Below the pieces are notes generated by a model. It saw only the letters and a list, made by a program, of their open reading frames with translations. It searched no databases and was not told the origin of the DNA. 5,810 nt of DNA from JAFAVZ01 sp036009105 (GTDB taxonomy: Bacteria > Acidobacteriota > Thermoanaerobaculia > Gp7-AA8), in contig DASYMJ010000254.1 of the NCBI GenBank assembly GCA_036009105.1, forward strand, positions 1 to 5,810, written 5' to 3'. This document shows, piece by piece, positions 5,497-5,810 of the stretch. Both the position numbers and the translations under genes were made by a program. The stretch's first letter is position 1, and each line of letters begins with the position of its first letter.

Positions 5497-5502
5497 TAGA
5501 TT
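5497..5502 (+). promoter_or_regulatory. Candidate -10 box for the secreted-protein gene
   Basis: TAGATT is a 4/6 match to the -10 consensus, with transcription expected near 5509 and a leader of about 52 nt. No -35 box is recognisable, which is compatible with activation from the adjacent palindrome. TATACT at 5452-5457 is a better hexamer (5/6) and is a real alternative. Confidence 0.3.
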
Positions 5503-5560
5503 GCCGTCAGCTGCTTCAGCACAACTGGAAAACCTTCTCGTCGTTCCCGCGGAGAGCCTC

Positions 5561-5810
5561 ATGACTTCTCGCAGACTTGCGTATGCCCTGATTGCAGTCG
5601 CGTCGCTGATCGTGAGCGGAAACGCGCTGGCGCAATGTCCGCTGCAGGCTCAGGCAGGACAAGCCGTCTCCCCCGGCAGTCAGAACCTCTCCTCCGGCAG
5701 CTCCATCACCTACCAGTGGTCCCCTTCCGTCGCCGCGCTCGTCCTCGGCTCGTATGAAGTGTGGGTCAAGCCTTCCGGCACCTCGGGCAACGGCACGAAG
5801 GCGTGCACCG
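5561..5810 (+). CDS. Secreted protein with signal peptide, N-terminal fragment
   Basis: The frame is open from the ATG to the right edge, giving 83 codons. The protein starts MTSRRLAYALIAVASLIVSG and continues to a classical signal peptidase I site, NALA|Q, after residue 24; Q25-C26 would be the mature start. The mature part is rich in Ser, Gly and Gln. It contains ITYQWSPSVAALVLGSYEVWV, a Trp...Tyr-x-Val-Trp-Val pattern seen in the first strands of fibronectin type III or similar beta-sandwich domains of large secreted proteins. The function is unknown because most of the protein lies outside the window. The start is supported by GGAGAG (5551-5556), with four nt to the ATG, and by the signal peptide beginning there. 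The upstream region carries a CRP/FNR-like palindrome shared with the lipoprotein gene. Confidence 0.8.
   Translation, partial: MTSRRLAYALIAVASLIVSGNALAQCPLQAQAGQAVSPGSQNLSSGSSITYQWSPSVAALVLGSYEVWVKPSGTSGNGTKACT

Larger units (their letters stand above)
5304..5560. other. Non-coding stretch between the rhomboid and secreted-protein genes
   Basis: I see no credible gene here. The first 60 bp are the right part of the inverted repeat. From about 5395 the DNA becomes AT-richer (for example TACTTATTTGTATCGATC, 5431-5448), which fits a promoter region. It contains two -10-like boxes, TATACT (5452-5457) and TAGATT (5497-5502), a GTGAT-N4-ATCAC palindrome, and a leader with GGAGAG just before the next ATG. 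Confidence 0.6.

Noticed and set aside
5461..5499. Short GTG-started frame of 12 codons in the leader of the secreted protein
   Set aside because: No ribosome binding site precedes it, and its GTG belongs to the palindrome; there is no attenuation-like codon pattern.

Overview
The window is GC-rich and densely coded, and it looks like a chromosomal segment of a Gram-negative bacterium. An MglA-type small GTPase, a lipoprotein with a lipobox, a Sec-exported protein with a W...YEVWV-type beta-sandwich segment and very GC-rich codon use together suggest an Acidobacteriota- or Myxococcota-like organism. This taxonomic guess is inference and only moderately secure.

Layout. Positions 1-1484 carry a compact minus-strand cluster: a stand-alone Smr-domain protein (1188-1484), quinolinate synthase NadA (193-1179) and the first 65 codons of a diacylglycerol-kinase/YegS-like lipid kinase that runs off the left edge (1-196). 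The genes are separated by 8 nt and then overlap by 4 nt, so they are very probably co-transcribed. A 42-bp gap (1485-1526) separates this cluster from the divergent plus-strand genes.

On the plus strand come an MglA-like GTPase with an unusual ~185-residue acidic/proline and coiled-coil tail (1527-2672), a helical lipoprotein of unknown function (2750-3520), threonine synthase (3607-4722) and, overlapping it by 4 nt, a small rhomboid-family intramembrane protease (4719-5303). A 257-bp non-coding stretch (5304-5560) holds half of a large imperfect inverted repeat and a promoter region. The start of a secreted protein (5561-5810) runs off the right edge.

The most interesting regulatory signal is a shared palindrome, GTGAT-N4-ATCAC (equally GTGA-N6-TCAC), found only ahead of the two exported proteins (2669-2682 and 5461-5474). 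It resembles CRP/FNR-family operators. In both places it is centred about 30 bp upstream of a plausible -10 hexamer, the geometry of a class II activated promoter. No complete new defence or mobile system is visible. The genes are mostly housekeeping (NAD and threonine synthesis) mixed with envelope and polarity functions.
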